From Bacillota bacterium (GTDB taxonomy: Bacteria; Bacillota; Clostridia; Lachnospirales; Lachnospiraceae), in assembly GCA_023395555.1 (NCBI GenBank), contig JAEWYQ010000037.1, forward strand, positions 40,276-104,275: a stretch of DNA of 64,000 bases, given 5' to 3'. This document shows, piece by piece, positions 22,652 through 30,952 of the stretch. Numbering within the stretch: the stretch's first letter is position 1; each line of letters begins with the position of its first letter. A model generated the notes under the pieces. That model ran no database searches and was not told the origin of the DNA. It saw only the letters and a list, made by a program, of their open reading frames with translations. A program made the position numbers and the translations under genes.

Positions 22652-23396
22652 AAAGTTTTCAATAAGTGGTGAAACAGCGGAAATTTTAAGTAAGGGAAGA
22701 GTGATTGGAAGTGTTTATTATCTACCAGAAATCACCCTTGAACGGAAGCAATACGAGGATGTCAACAAAGCCCTTGTAGCTTTGGGTGCGAAATGGGATA
22801 AAAAGTCCAAGGGCCACGTTTTCGAGTATGGCACAGAAGAAGCATTGGAGAAGGCAATCCAGACAAAAGAAGTTGTTGACTGGAAGAAATCAACGGATTT
22901 CTTTTACACGCCGGAGGCTGTTGTCAACGAAATGCTGGGGTTGGTTAATCAATCGACTATGGGGTTATTCAAAATGATGGAGCCGAGCGCAGGACAAGGA
23001 CACATTCTGGACTTGGTAAGGGAGAACTTCCCTAATGCTGAGTTTCTAGTGATTGAGCAGAATCCCATGCATTGTGGGAAATTAAGAGAAAAGGGGTACC
23101 AACCAATCAATGCAGATTTCATGGAGATTGTACCGTGCGAGGTGGATATTGTGTTGATGAACCCACCATTTACATACGAGATAGAGCATATTCGCCACGC
23201 TTATGATTTTCTTTCTGATGGCGGGCAACTGATTACGATTGCCAGCGGAAATATATTGAGCAAGTCGAATAGGAAGGGAAAAGAATTCTTACAATGGTTT
23301 AATGATGTTGGCGGATACGATTACCGACTCCCGCAAAACTCATTCAAAGAAAGCGGAACAAGCGTTGAAACCAAGATGTTGGTGCTTGAGAAATAG
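22638..23396 (+). CDS. Class I SAM-dependent DNA methyltransferase (N6-adenine type)
   Basis: This about 252-residue protein probably starts at TTG 22638 behind GAGGAG; GTG 22623 is the longer option. An 80-residue N-terminal domain precedes motif I (Glu-Pro-Ser-Ala-Gly-Gln-Gly) and motif IV (Leu-Met-Asn-Pro-Pro-Phe). The Asn-Pro-Pro-Phe motif indicates N6-adenine methylation of DNA. It overlaps the transglycosylase gene. No restriction enzyme is near, so it probably protects phage DNA. Confidence 0.75.
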   Translation: MGSLKKFSISGETAEILSKGRVIGSVYYLPEITLERKQYEDVNKALVALGAKWDKKSKGHVFEYGTEEALEKAIQTKEVVDWKKSTDFFYTPEAVVNEMLGLVNQSTMGLFKMMEPSAGQGHILDLVRENFPNAEFLVIEQNPMHCGKLREKGYQPINADFMEIVPCEVDIVLMNPPFTYEIEHIRHAYDFLSDGGQLITIASGNILSKSNRKGKEFLQWFNDVGGYDYRLPQNSFKESGTSVETKMLVLEK

Positions 23397-23430
23397 TTAA
23401 AAGTATTCAAATCAAAGGAAGGAGTTTAAT

Positions 23431-23682
23431 ATGAAGCACATTAAAAAATGCAAGGCATCAAAAAATGAGATCAGATTTGGAAAGGCTTTGAGGCACCTTA
23501 AAAGGTGGACATCCGAAGATTGGGAGAGGTTTTCGGTCAAGTCCGATGTAAAGGGCAGGGAGAAGATTCACGCCGACGGCAGGAGTATCTTTTATGGCCA
23601 CGAAGCGAACCGGCGCAAGGATTTGAAGGTCCGGAAGAACTGGAGACTGAAACATCCGTTTCAAAGCGCAAAGGCGGTGTGA
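23431..23682 (+). CDS. Small basic protein
   Basis: This 83-residue protein is very rich in Lys and Arg, with Trp-containing segments (Arg-Trp-Thr-Ser-Glu-Asp-Trp). AAGGAAGGAG precedes it. DNA or RNA binding is plausible. The next gene starts two bases after its stop codon. Confidence 0.55.
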   Translation: MKHIKKCKASKNEIRFGKALRHLKRWTSEDWERFSVKSDVKGREKIHADGRSIFYGHEANRRKDLKVRKNWRLKHPFQSAKAV

Positions 23683-23683
23683 A

Positions 23684-23917
23684 GTGGCCAGAGTTATCAA
23701 AGGGATTAGCTCCATGATGATTATCATTTGCCTGACCATAATCTTTGCAATCCCATTTGCATTCGAAGCAGATACGGTCAGCCTATCAAAAGCAATTGTC
23801 ATTCTGATGGTTTGCACACTGACAGCGTCAGCATCCTTCCTTGCCTACATAATATCCGAGCGCAGAGAAGAAAAACACGCCGAAGAGCGGGAACTCAATC
23901 GGCGCAGATGTAAATAA
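23684..23917 (+). CDS. Small two-helix membrane protein
   Basis: This 77-residue protein starts at GTG 23684. Two hydrophobic helices (residues 10-28 and 35-57) are followed by a charged Glu/Arg tail. Ribosome binding site overlaps the end of the previous gene. Function unknown. Confidence 0.55.
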   Translation: MARVIKGISSMMIIICLTIIFAIPFAFEADTVSLSKAIVILMVCTLTASASFLAYIISERREEKHAEERELNRRRCK

Positions 23918-23953
23918 CCAATTAGATTGTATTACGAAAGTGAGGAAAAGTCA

Positions 23954-24433
23954 ATGGGGAAGAAAATTAAGGAGATTTTAAAAGAACTTGGCATCCCAAT
24001 GGGTAATCTGGGATTTGGATACATATTGGAAGCGGTGAAGATTGTTGCGGAGGATAAGACACAACTGCAGTCCATCACAAAACATGGAGGTCTGTACTGG
24101 ATGATAGCAAAGAAATTCGGAACCACGCCGACCAGAGTTGAACGAGCTATCCGACATGCAATTGAGCAGAGCTTTCTTCATTGTAATGCGGAAACTCTGT
24201 ATAAGTATTTTGGGAATTCACCGGATATAAATAGCGGGAAACTGGCAAATCGGAACTTTATTGCGGCACTGGCGAATGAGATTAGTATGACAGATGCTAT
24301 TTCGACTGATGAAGATATTATGACTAAGATACCGAACGCCATTCCTGTCCAATCATATGCGAGAAGAGAGGGGTTATCCGGGTACTCACAGGAGGAATTG
24401 ATAATAGAACTGTTCAACAGGGTTAAGAATTAA
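23954..24433 (+). CDS. Spo0A DNA-binding-domain protein without receiver domain
   Basis: This 159-residue protein starts at ATG 23954 behind GAGGA. Residues 1-105 align by eye with the C-terminal effector domain of Spo0A: Leu-Gly-Ile-Pro, Tyr-Ile-Leu-Glu-Ala-Val-Lys-Ile-Val, Ser-Ile-Thr-Lys, Ile-Ala-Lys-Lys-Phe-Gly, and a recognition helix with Thr-Thr-Pro-Thr-Arg-Val-Glu-Arg-Ala-Ile-Arg-His-Ala-Ile-Glu at residues 57-71. A Lys-Leu-Ala-Asn-Arg-Asn-Phe-Ile-Ala segment follows. There is no phosphoacceptor domain, so it should bind DNA constitutively. It could read host 0A boxes and alter sporulation, or act on phage promoters. The last 15 residues resemble the end of the next protein. Confidence 0.8.
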   Translation: MGKKIKEILKELGIPMGNLGFGYILEAVKIVAEDKTQLQSITKHGGLYWMIAKKFGTTPTRVERAIRHAIEQSFLHCNAETLYKYFGNSPDINSGKLANRNFIAALANEISMTDAISTDEDIMTKIPNAIPVQSYARREGLSGYSQEELIIELFNRVKN

Positions 24434-24446
24434 GGGAGGAATGGAT

Positions 24447-25913
24447 ATGGGTGGAAATTTTAAAGCAATGTGTGTTAATCCAAGAGAAAACAACTGTTAT
24501 ACAGCCGGAAGAGTATATGAAATAAAGAACGGAAGATTTATAGATGATAAGGGAAATGAAATTCCTGGTGTTGGTATTTTAAGCACTTTTGAAGATTTAA
24601 CGGTTTATTCTATGTCCGAGTGGAAAGAGGTTGTAGACGCTCAAACCATCATCATCTGTCAGAAAGGCCGAAAGGTAATAGCGGTGATGGCCGATGCTGA
24701 TGGAAAGTATTTGAAATCAGCGAAGGCGAGATACAACCCCGATGATGAAAAAGAGGGCATGCCATTCAGTTTCGAGTACGGGGTGAAATTGGCTCTTGCA
24801 AGATTGTTTAATCCTGCGGTTAAGTATTTTGAAGTTGAGACGGTAAAGATTAATGAGAAGAAACATTCCTCCTTCGATTGGTCATCCTTCAAATCCGGCA
24901 AATTCGCAGTATATTGTGATACTGAGGAAAAGGCTAGGGAGTTTTTGAATGAATGTGATGCGCAGGGGATTAAGTGGTGTACTGGTGGAAAAGCTTCGGC
25001 AACTAATTACGGTGCAACGTGTTATGTGCATCGTCCGGAATACACAGGACTTACATATGGTAAAAGTATTTCCAATGTACCCACAATCGATTACATTCCA
25101 TCAAAGCCCACTGTCAAGGAAGTTAAACGTCCTGCGAAGGTTGGGGAGTGGATTAAGGTTATTCCTGTTTCAAAATGCATTTATAAATATGGAAAGTACG
25201 AGCCAGGAGATGTAGTTCTTATTACTAAGATTTACAACGAAGTTGTGGTTGAAGGAAATAACAATGGAACCACTTGTAGACTTTTACAAGATGAGTATGT
25301 CGTCCTCGAAAACTACCAACCCGACAACACACCCATTGACAGCAAGACAGAACCGGAACAACCGATTTCCTCCAGTGGTATGAGAGAGGTAAAGAGGGTT
25401 GCTAAGGTTGGGGAGTACGTGAGAATTGTTTCAGCACAATGTGTTCCTAAAACGAACAATGAGCCAGAGTACCAGAATGGTGATGTTGTAAAAATTATAG
25501 GAGATGAAGGTGTAGCTAACTTAATGAGATATGCAGAAGGCACATCTGATGATGGAACTCAGCGAATATTAAGAAGCGAAGAATACATCGTCCTTGAAAA
25601 CTTCGACTATTCCGTATTCCCGAAGAACGAACCGTGGAGAAAGGCTAAGGTTGGAGACAAGATTAAGGTGATTAGAGATGCGTCAAATCTCCGATGGCAA
25701 GGTCCATCAGTTAAGGAAGGCGATGTTCTCACTGTTGGGGCTATTGATTCGGATGGAATCAGAACCACATCCGGTAATTATTTTTGGGATAAAAACCAAG
25801 AATACATCATCACCGAGGAAGCCGAATCTCAAAGGTACGACAATCAACCACTCGACACCTACACTGACGATGAACTTATCGATGAACTTAGAAAGAGGGT
25901 GAAGCAATCATGA
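24447..25913 (+). CDS. Modular phage protein with repeated SH3/KOW-like segments
   Basis: This 488-residue protein starts at ATG 24447, spaced from AAGGGAGGA; ATG 24441 is too close. The N-terminal half is of unknown fold. From residue 220 three modules begin with Ala-Lys-Val-Gly-Glu/Asp-x-Ile-Lys-Val/Arg-Ile and continue with Gly-Asp-Val-Val/Leu, resembling SH3- or KOW-like barrels. The small proteins at 30728 and 32578 look like single copies of this module. The C-terminus ends in Tyr-Thr-Asp-Asp-Glu-Leu-Ile-Asp-Glu-Leu. Confidence 0.6.
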   Translation: MGGNFKAMCVNPRENNCYTAGRVYEIKNGRFIDDKGNEIPGVGILSTFEDLTVYSMSEWKEVVDAQTIIICQKGRKVIAVMADADGKYLKSAKARYNPDDEKEGMPFSFEYGVKLALARLFNPAVKYFEVETVKINEKKHSSFDWSSFKSGKFAVYCDTEEKAREFLNECDAQGIKWCTGGKASATNYGATCYVHRPEYTGLTYGKSISNVPTIDYIPSKPTVKEVKRPAKVGEWIKVIPVSKCIYKYGKYEPGDVVLITKIYNEVVVEGNNNGTTCRLLQDEYVVLENYQPDNTPIDSKTEPEQPISSSGMREVKRVAKVGEYVRIVSAQCVPKTNNEPEYQNGDVVKIIGDEGVANLMRYAEGTSDDGTQRILRSEEYIVLENFDYSVFPKNEPWRKAKVGDKIKVIRDASNLRWQGPSVKEGDVLTVGAIDSDGIRTTSGNYFWDKNQEYIITEEAESQRYDNQPLDTYTDDELIDELRKRVKQS

Positions 25914-26413
25914 ATCTATTAGATAGGATTCAGTTGTTATGCCAAGAAAAAAACACAACGGTTTACAGGGTTGAAAAAGATTGCGGATTTAGCAATGCAG
26001 TTATTTCTAAATGGAATACAGCAAACCCAAGCATTGAGAAGGTGATTAAAGTTGCTGATTATTTCGGAGTAACAATTGAATACCTGTGCGGACTAACCGA
26101 TGCTGAAGATCATTTACGCAAGGCAAACCACGTGACGATCATGGACGCAATGAATAGGTGTAAAGCTCTGCAGGATGCCGGACATAACGTTTCACTTGAA
26201 TTATCCTTCGGAGAAACAAGGATTGAGCACAGAAACAATGAGGACTGCGAGTTGATCGCCAAATTCGTCATGAGGGATATGGAAAACCAGGAGATGTTGC
26301 AGTTGGTTGATATGTATCTGGACACGCTCAGCGGAGGTTGCAAAACTGAAAAAGTCGAAGAGGCGGAGCGTACAGGAGATGGCTTTGTAGCAGAAGGGGG
26401 CAATGGGGAATGA
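25910..26413 (+). CDS. XRE-family transcription regulator
   Basis: This 167-residue protein overlaps its neighbours by four bases on each side (ATGA). Residues 1-65 form a helix-turn-helix with Val-Tyr-Arg-Val-Glu-Lys-Asp-Cys-Gly and Val-Ile-Ser-Lys-Trp. The C-terminal half is helical and acidic. It probably regulates the early operon it lies in. Confidence 0.7.
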   Translation: MNLLDRIQLLCQEKNTTVYRVEKDCGFSNAVISKWNTANPSIEKVIKVADYFGVTIEYLCGLTDAEDHLRKANHVTIMDAMNRCKALQDAGHNVSLELSFGETRIEHRNNEDCELIAKFVMRDMENQEMLQLVDMYLDTLSGGCKTEKVEEAERTGDGFVAEGGNGE

Positions 26414-28362
26414 ATATTATACTCAAACGCATACATATGGAAAATTTCAAGATTTTCCAGAACAAAACAGTAGATTTTGGGCGGATAACAAGAGTATTCG
26501 CCCAGAACTACCGGGGGAAGAGTAGCATCGTGGATGGTTTCTTCTGGGTTCTGTTTGGTAAATCAAGCACCGGTGATTCAGAGGGTAAAGAGTTTCAGCC
26601 TCGCCGCCATGACGAAAATGGGGTGGATATTGACAGAGTGCCAGTCATCGTAGAACTGACGCTTTCCGTGGATGATAGAGAAATCGTAATCCGCAAAGTC
26701 CAGGAGCAGAAATGGGTTCGCAAGCGTGGTGATGATTTCGAGACCTATGAGGGTGATGGTAATAAATACTTCTGGAATGAGGTTGAGGTTAAGGAGGGCG
26801 AACACAAGAAGCGTGTAGCAGAGCTGATTGACGAGGAAGTGTTCAAGATGGTCACGAATCCTCATGCGTTCACTTCCAAGAAGCAGGACGAGCAGAAAAA
26901 AATCCTCACGGAAAAGGTCGCAAGGGTTACGGATGATGAAGTTTTTGGACTTGGCGGTTTTGATGAACTTCGGGAAATGCTGAATGTTAATACCTTCGCT
27001 GAAATTCTTTCCATTAACAAGAAAGCCCTGCAGGGGTATAAGGATGACCAGAAGCGCATACCGGCGCAGATTGCGGAGCGTTCCAAGGATATTGTTGAGA
27101 TTGATTTTTCAGAGCAGGAATTGAAGTTAGAGACACTAAATATGCAATTGTCCGAGATTGAACGAAAAATCGCTGACGCATCAGAAGCATACAAGGATGT
27201 AGCCAATATCAAGACTGAGATTGCGGAGCATCGTGGGAAGCTGACAGAGATTGAGGCAACCGAGAAAAATGCCCTTACATCTAAGCGAAGGGAAGCACAA
27301 TCGAAAATTGACAATGTATCATATGCGCTGGTGAAGGCTATTCAATCCAAGAATACAACTGATGCGGATATGGTTTCCCTTGGTCAATTGATTTCCTCCA
27401 ACGAGGTATTCATAGAGACATACAAGACAAAGATAGCCGATAAGAGAGCACAGGAGATGGACCCGGAGAAGAACATTTGCCCGAATTGTCACAGGGAGCT
27501 GACCGAAGATGCGAAAGCGGAAATTCTGATAAGCTTTGAAGAAACCAAGGCACATGAAGTTAAGCAACTGATAGACCAAGGTAATGCAATTTATCTCAAG
27601 GTTAGGGAGGGTAAAGCCAGGTTAGTCACTCTCCAAGAAAGCCTTACATCCATGACGGACACGATTGAGAAGTTGACCGCCGAGGAAGCTGCCGCCAAAG
27701 CTGAACTGGCTGCCATTCCTTCCGAGGTTGACTTGACCGGCAACACTACATATCAAGGTTACAAATCCACTATTGCGGCCCTCGAAAATGCCCTCAAACA
27801 GACCGAAGAAAGCCTGTCCGATACGAATATCCTTAAGGCTGAATTAACAGCCAGAAAAGCCGATATTCAAAGCCAGATTGATGCCGTGAGGGATGAATTG
27901 GCAAAGAAGCAAACCATTGAGGATGCAAAGAAAAGAATTACGGAGTTGCATGAGGAACTGAGGCAGGCTACCTCAAAAGCTGCCCAATGTGAAAAGGTTC
28001 TTCTCATGATTGAGAATTTCGAGAAGGTTAAGACAACTCTTTTGACAGAGCGGGTGAATTCTCATTTCAAGCTTGTTACTTGGAGTTTTGAGTGGCAACA
28101 GAAAAACGGTGGGGTGGAGCAGTATTGTTCCTGTTCGGTTAAGGGGACTAAATATGGCAAGAACCGAACATCAACCGCTCAGAAGCTTATGGCGGGGTTG
28201 GATATCATTAATACACTCCAGGAGATTTATGGTGTTAAGGCTCCGATATTCATCGATGATAAGGAGCACTATAACGACAGCAATATCCCTGAGATGGGTT
28301 GCCAGTTGATTATGTTGAGTGTATCCGATGATGCGGATATCAGGGTGGAGGTAGAGGGATGA
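26410..28362 (+). CDS. SMC/SbcC-like ATPase with zinc hook
   Basis: This 650-residue protein has ATPase halves at both ends joined by a long coiled coil. The centre holds Cys-Pro-Asn-Cys (residues 357-360), a zinc-hook motif as in Rad50/SbcC. The Walker A region (residues 31-39) reads Ala-Gln-Asn-Tyr-Arg-Gly-Lys-Ser-Ser and lacks the usual first glycine. Near the C-terminus are a signature-like Ser-Thr-Ala-Gln-Lys and a Walker B-like Ile-Phe-Ile-Asp-Asp. In phages such ATPases work in recombination with RecT-type proteins; recT follows 1.4 kb downstream. Confidence 0.75.
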   Translation: MNIILKRIHMENFKIFQNKTVDFGRITRVFAQNYRGKSSIVDGFFWVLFGKSSTGDSEGKEFQPRRHDENGVDIDRVPVIVELTLSVDDREIVIRKVQEQKWVRKRGDDFETYEGDGNKYFWNEVEVKEGEHKKRVAELIDEEVFKMVTNPHAFTSKKQDEQKKILTEKVARVTDDEVFGLGGFDELREMLNVNTFAEILSINKKALQGYKDDQKRIPAQIAERSKDIVEIDFSEQELKLETLNMQLSEIERKIADASEAYKDVANIKTEIAEHRGKLTEIEATEKNALTSKRREAQSKIDNVSYALVKAIQSKNTTDADMVSLGQLISSNEVFIETYKTKIADKRAQEMDPEKNICPNCHRELTEDAKAEILISFEETKAHEVKQLIDQGNAIYLKVREGKARLVTLQESLTSMTDTIEKLTAEEAAAKAELAAIPSEVDLTGNTTYQGYKSTIAALENALKQTEESLSDTNILKAELTARKADIQSQIDAVRDELAKKQTIEDAKKRITELHEELRQATSKAAQCEKVLLMIENFEKVKTTLLTERVNSHFKLVTWSFEWQQKNGGVEQYCSCSVKGTKYGKNRTSTAQKLMAGLDIINTLQEIYGVKAPIFIDDKEHYNDSNIPEMGCQLIMLSVSDDADIRVEVEG

Positions 28363-28579
28363 ATTCACAAATTATCAAACTCCGTTTTCTTAAAGACGGT
28401 AAGCCACACGGAATGAATTATAGCTATTACTCCAGGGATGCATTATCCATTGGCGACATCGTAAAGGTGAATGAGCAGGCCAAAGGCATTGTTACCGATA
28501 TTGGCCGGAGGAAGAGATTGAGGGATTCAAGGACAAAATAAAACACATTTACGGCAAGGTTGATGATTTGAATGGCTAA
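28359..28579 (+). pseudogene. Small phage protein with a probable 1-base deletion
   Basis: The zero frame runs from ATG 28359 to a stop at 28541 (60 residues). After Gly-Ile-Val-Thr-Asp-Ile near 28500 the -1 frame reads Pro-Glu-Glu-Glu-Ile-Glu-Gly-Phe-Lys-Asp-Lys-Ile and stops at 28577-28579, overlapping the next start. That acidic-helix ending is what I recall for intact relatives of this small protein encoded after phage ATPases, whereas the zero-frame ending is an Arg-rich run. There is no slippery heptamer at the shift, so a lost base is likely. Confidence 0.6.
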
Positions 28580-29213
28580 AACGCACGGAATGAGACATAC
28601 GAGGATATACTCCACTTGGTTATCCATGAAAGATAGGTGTCTAAATCCGAATTGTAAATCCTATTTTCGATATGGGGATAGAGGAATTGCTGTATGTGAC
28701 GAATGGGTCAAAAACTTTCAATCTTTCTATGACTGGAGTATGACAAATGGCTATGCCGACAACCTCACTATTGACCGTATTGATAACGATGGAAATTACG
28801 AACCTGATAATTGCAGATGGGCTACCAGAAAAATACAGAATAATAATAAGTCATCCAATATACCTATTACTTACAATGGCGAGACGCATAATATTGCCGA
28901 ATGGGAATCAAGACTTGGTTTTAAGAAGAATGTACTTTATGCAAGAATTTTTCAATATGGCATTCCCGTAAATGTCGCCATGAATTATAAAAGGCGATAC
29001 GAGAGCCAAGATATTGGGAAACTTGAAGATATTGACTTATCAAAGATTGATGAAACAAATAGATGCATTGTTGAAATGAGATTAAAAGGTATGTCATTTC
29101 GAAAAATTGCAGATAAATTGGGAATGTCGCACCCATCGGTTCGTGAAAGACTTTACAGATTAATTGAGAAGGAGCGAACATCACATGAAACCACCTTGCC
29201 AAAATTGCCCTGA
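28572..29213 (+). CDS. AP2/HNH homing-endonuclease-like protein (copy 2)
   Basis: This 213-residue protein is related to the one at 411-1049: Tyr-Gly-Asp-Arg-Gly-Ile, Val-Cys-Asp-Glu-Trp, Ile-Asp-Arg-Ile-Asp-Asn-Asp-Gly-Asn-Tyr and Asn-Cys-Arg-Trp-Ala-Thr, then Gly-Glu-Thr-His-Asn-Ile-Ala-Glu-Trp. It lacks the first copy's N-terminal cysteine domain and has an added C-terminal helix-turn-helix (Ser-Phe-Arg-Lys-Ile-Ala-Asp-Lys-Leu-Gly-Met-Ser). It directly abuts the frameshifted gene. It is probably a selfish insertion in the early operon. Confidence 0.7.
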   Translation: MAKTHGMRHTRIYSTWLSMKDRCLNPNCKSYFRYGDRGIAVCDEWVKNFQSFYDWSMTNGYADNLTIDRIDNDGNYEPDNCRWATRKIQNNNKSSNIPITYNGETHNIAEWESRLGFKKNVLYARIFQYGIPVNVAMNYKRRYESQDIGKLEDIDLSKIDETNRCIVEMRLKGMSFRKIADKLGMSHPSVRERLYRLIEKERTSHETTLPKLP

Positions 29214-29370
29214 CCGTCAAATATTATGTCATTCTACGTGTGAGAAATATCTAAAATACAAAAGAGCCCGGGAGGCTGCAAGTGATAACCGCCACCAGAG
29301 AGCAATGTTGGAGCGTTATCACTATGATATAACCGCAAGAGCGGATAAGTTGAGGAGGATGCATGCATGA
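29185..29370 (+). CDS. Small Cys-rich phage protein
   Basis: This 61-residue protein starts at ATG 29185 behind AAGGAG, within the end of the previous gene. Pro-Pro-Cys-Gln-Asn-Cys-Pro-Asp-Arg and Cys-His-Ser-Thr-Cys form a likely zinc site, followed by a basic helix. Similar proteins are common in clostridial phages. Function unknown. Confidence 0.65.
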   Translation: MKPPCQNCPDRQILCHSTCEKYLKYKRAREAASDNRHQRAMLERYHYDITARADKLRRMHA

Positions 29371-29573
29371 AGGACAACACCGGTCAGTATCGTTCCGTGC
29401 TCAATCAGCAGTTCCATACCGCCATTAAGATTGCCATGGATGAGGTTGAAGATGATGTGAAGCGTCTCCTTGAATATGCCCAGAATATTGATACGTCGGA
29501 TGAAAAAGGAATGAAGGTCGGAATTGAAACGATAGTTTGTGCGCTGAAGGAATTGGCGCGGAAAACTTATTAA
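29367..29573 (+). CDS. Small helical protein
   Basis: This 68-residue protein overlaps the previous stop by four bases. It is acidic and helical with no recognised domain. Confidence 0.55.
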   Translation: MKDNTGQYRSVLNQQFHTAIKIAMDEVEDDVKRLLEYAQNIDTSDEKGMKVGIETIVCALKELARKTY

Positions 29574-29586
29574 GGAGGAGTTATTA

Positions 29587-29772
29587 ATGTCGGGAAGAAT
29601 GAAACACATGGAGCGTAGCCATAGGAGTTACCGTAACCATGACAGCATGTATCGGAGCCATATTGCCCATGCATATTCATCAAAATCAATGCAGAGGGAC
29701 AGGAAATCACTATCCGAGAGATTCGCGAGTATCTTCGCAACCATGATGTCATTGAAGAAAATGGCGAAATAA
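29587..29772 (+). CDS. Small basic protein
   Basis: This 61-residue protein has AAGGAGG upstream and is rich in Arg, Lys, Ser and His. It lies just before recT. Nucleic-acid binding is possible but unsupported. Confidence 0.5.
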   Translation: MSGRMKHMERSHRSYRNHDSMYRSHIAHAYSSKSMQRDRKSLSERFASIFATMMSLKKMAK

Positions 29773-29784
29773 GGAGGATTAACC

Positions 29785-30723
29785 ATGTCAGAAAAAAACG
29801 CAGTAGCAACACAGCAGCAGACAACCGCCTTAGATATGGCGATTGATAATAAGTTTATCGATGGGCTGACAACTCAGCTCACACAGAAGGAAACACTGGG
29901 GCTATCATTCCCTCCGAATTATTCTGTATCCAATGCGCTCAATAGCGCCTACCTCATCCTGCAGGAGACCACAGATACACAGAAGAACCCTGTACTGAAA
30001 TCCTGCTCCAAGCAGTCCATTGCATCATCCCTTATGGACATGACAATCCAGGGGCTCAATCCCATGAAGAAGCAGTGCTACTTCGTGGCCATGGGTGGAA
30101 AGTTAAAACTCATGAGAAGCTATCAGGGAACCATGAGTGTGGCGAAACGGTGCGGGGTTAAGACGGTCAGCGCAGAAGTTATTTATGAGGGCGATACCTT
30201 CAAATATCACATTGAAAACGGTGTGAAGTACATAGATGAGCATATCCAGGATTTCATGAATATTGATACCGCCAAAATTAAGGGAGCATATGCGATCGTT
30301 ACCTTGGAAGATGGCAGTACCTACACCGAGATTATGAATATTCTCCAGATTAAAAAGGCCTGGAGCAAGGGATATGGCTACAAGGATGGTGCTGGAGTTC
30401 ACGGTGACTTTGGAGACCAGATGGCAAAGAAAACAGTTATTAGCAGGGCCTGCAAGAATATTATCAATTCCTCTGATGATGCAAACCTTGCCGAGGCGTT
30501 TGAAAATACCGAGAGAAATGAGGATTTGAACCCGGTCGAGGAAGATATGAAGCATGTGATTGACATGGAGGCTAATTCCGAGGAATTTGTATTGCCGGAA
30601 GAGCCACAAAAATCAGCTGAGCCACCCAAGCAGAGTAAATCTACCTCCAAGCCCGCTGAACCCGAGAAAGTCACTGGAGAGGTTGTTGAGTCTGAAACAC
30701 CTGAATGGATGAAGGAGGGTTGA
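29785..30723 (+). CDS. recT: RecT single-strand annealing protein
   Basis: This 312-residue protein has the RecT core over residues 30-235: Asn-Ala-Leu-Asn-Ser-Ala-Tyr, Gln-Gly-Leu-Asn-Pro-Met-Lys-Lys-Gln-Cys-Tyr-Phe, Ser-Tyr-Gln-Gly-Thr and Lys-Thr-Val-Ile-Ser-Arg-Ala. An acidic, Pro/Lys-rich tail with Glu-Trp-Met at the end is common in RecT proteins and may contact SSB or a nuclease. It anneals complementary DNA strands in phage recombination. It follows the SMC-like ATPase. AAGGAGG gives the start. Confidence 0.85.
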   Translation: MSEKNAVATQQQTTALDMAIDNKFIDGLTTQLTQKETLGLSFPPNYSVSNALNSAYLILQETTDTQKNPVLKSCSKQSIASSLMDMTIQGLNPMKKQCYFVAMGGKLKLMRSYQGTMSVAKRCGVKTVSAEVIYEGDTFKYHIENGVKYIDEHIQDFMNIDTAKIKGAYAIVTLEDGSTYTEIMNILQIKKAWSKGYGYKDGAGVHGDFGDQMAKKTVISRACKNIINSSDDANLAEAFENTERNEDLNPVEEDMKHVIDMEANSEEFVLPEEPQKSAEPPKQSKSTSKPAEPEKVTGEVVESETPEWMKEG

Positions 30724-30727
30724 TACC

Positions 30728-30940
30728 ATGTTGAAGGTAGGAGATAAAGTTCGAGTTATTGAGAATTTGGAAGATCGCCTGTATGAAGGAGAAACGGCAT
30801 CGGTCGTTGATGAAATGGTCCAATATGCCGGACAAGAAGCTGAAATCACACTTGATGATGGTGATGATACATATCTCATCGATATTGACAATGGTGAGTG
30901 GTATTGGGAAGAGTGGATGTTCAAGTCCGTAGAAGATTAG
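30728..30940 (+). CDS. Small SH3/KOW-like protein
   Basis: This 70-residue acidic protein begins Leu-Lys-Val-Gly-Asp-Lys-Val-Arg-Val-Ile, as in the modules of the protein at 24447. It is probably a single beta barrel. Its role is unknown. Confidence 0.55.
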   Translation: MLKVGDKVRVIENLEDRLYEGETASVVDEMVQYAGQEAEITLDDGDDTYLIDIDNGEWYWEEWMFKSVED

Positions 30941-30952
30941 GAGGGATAGTTC

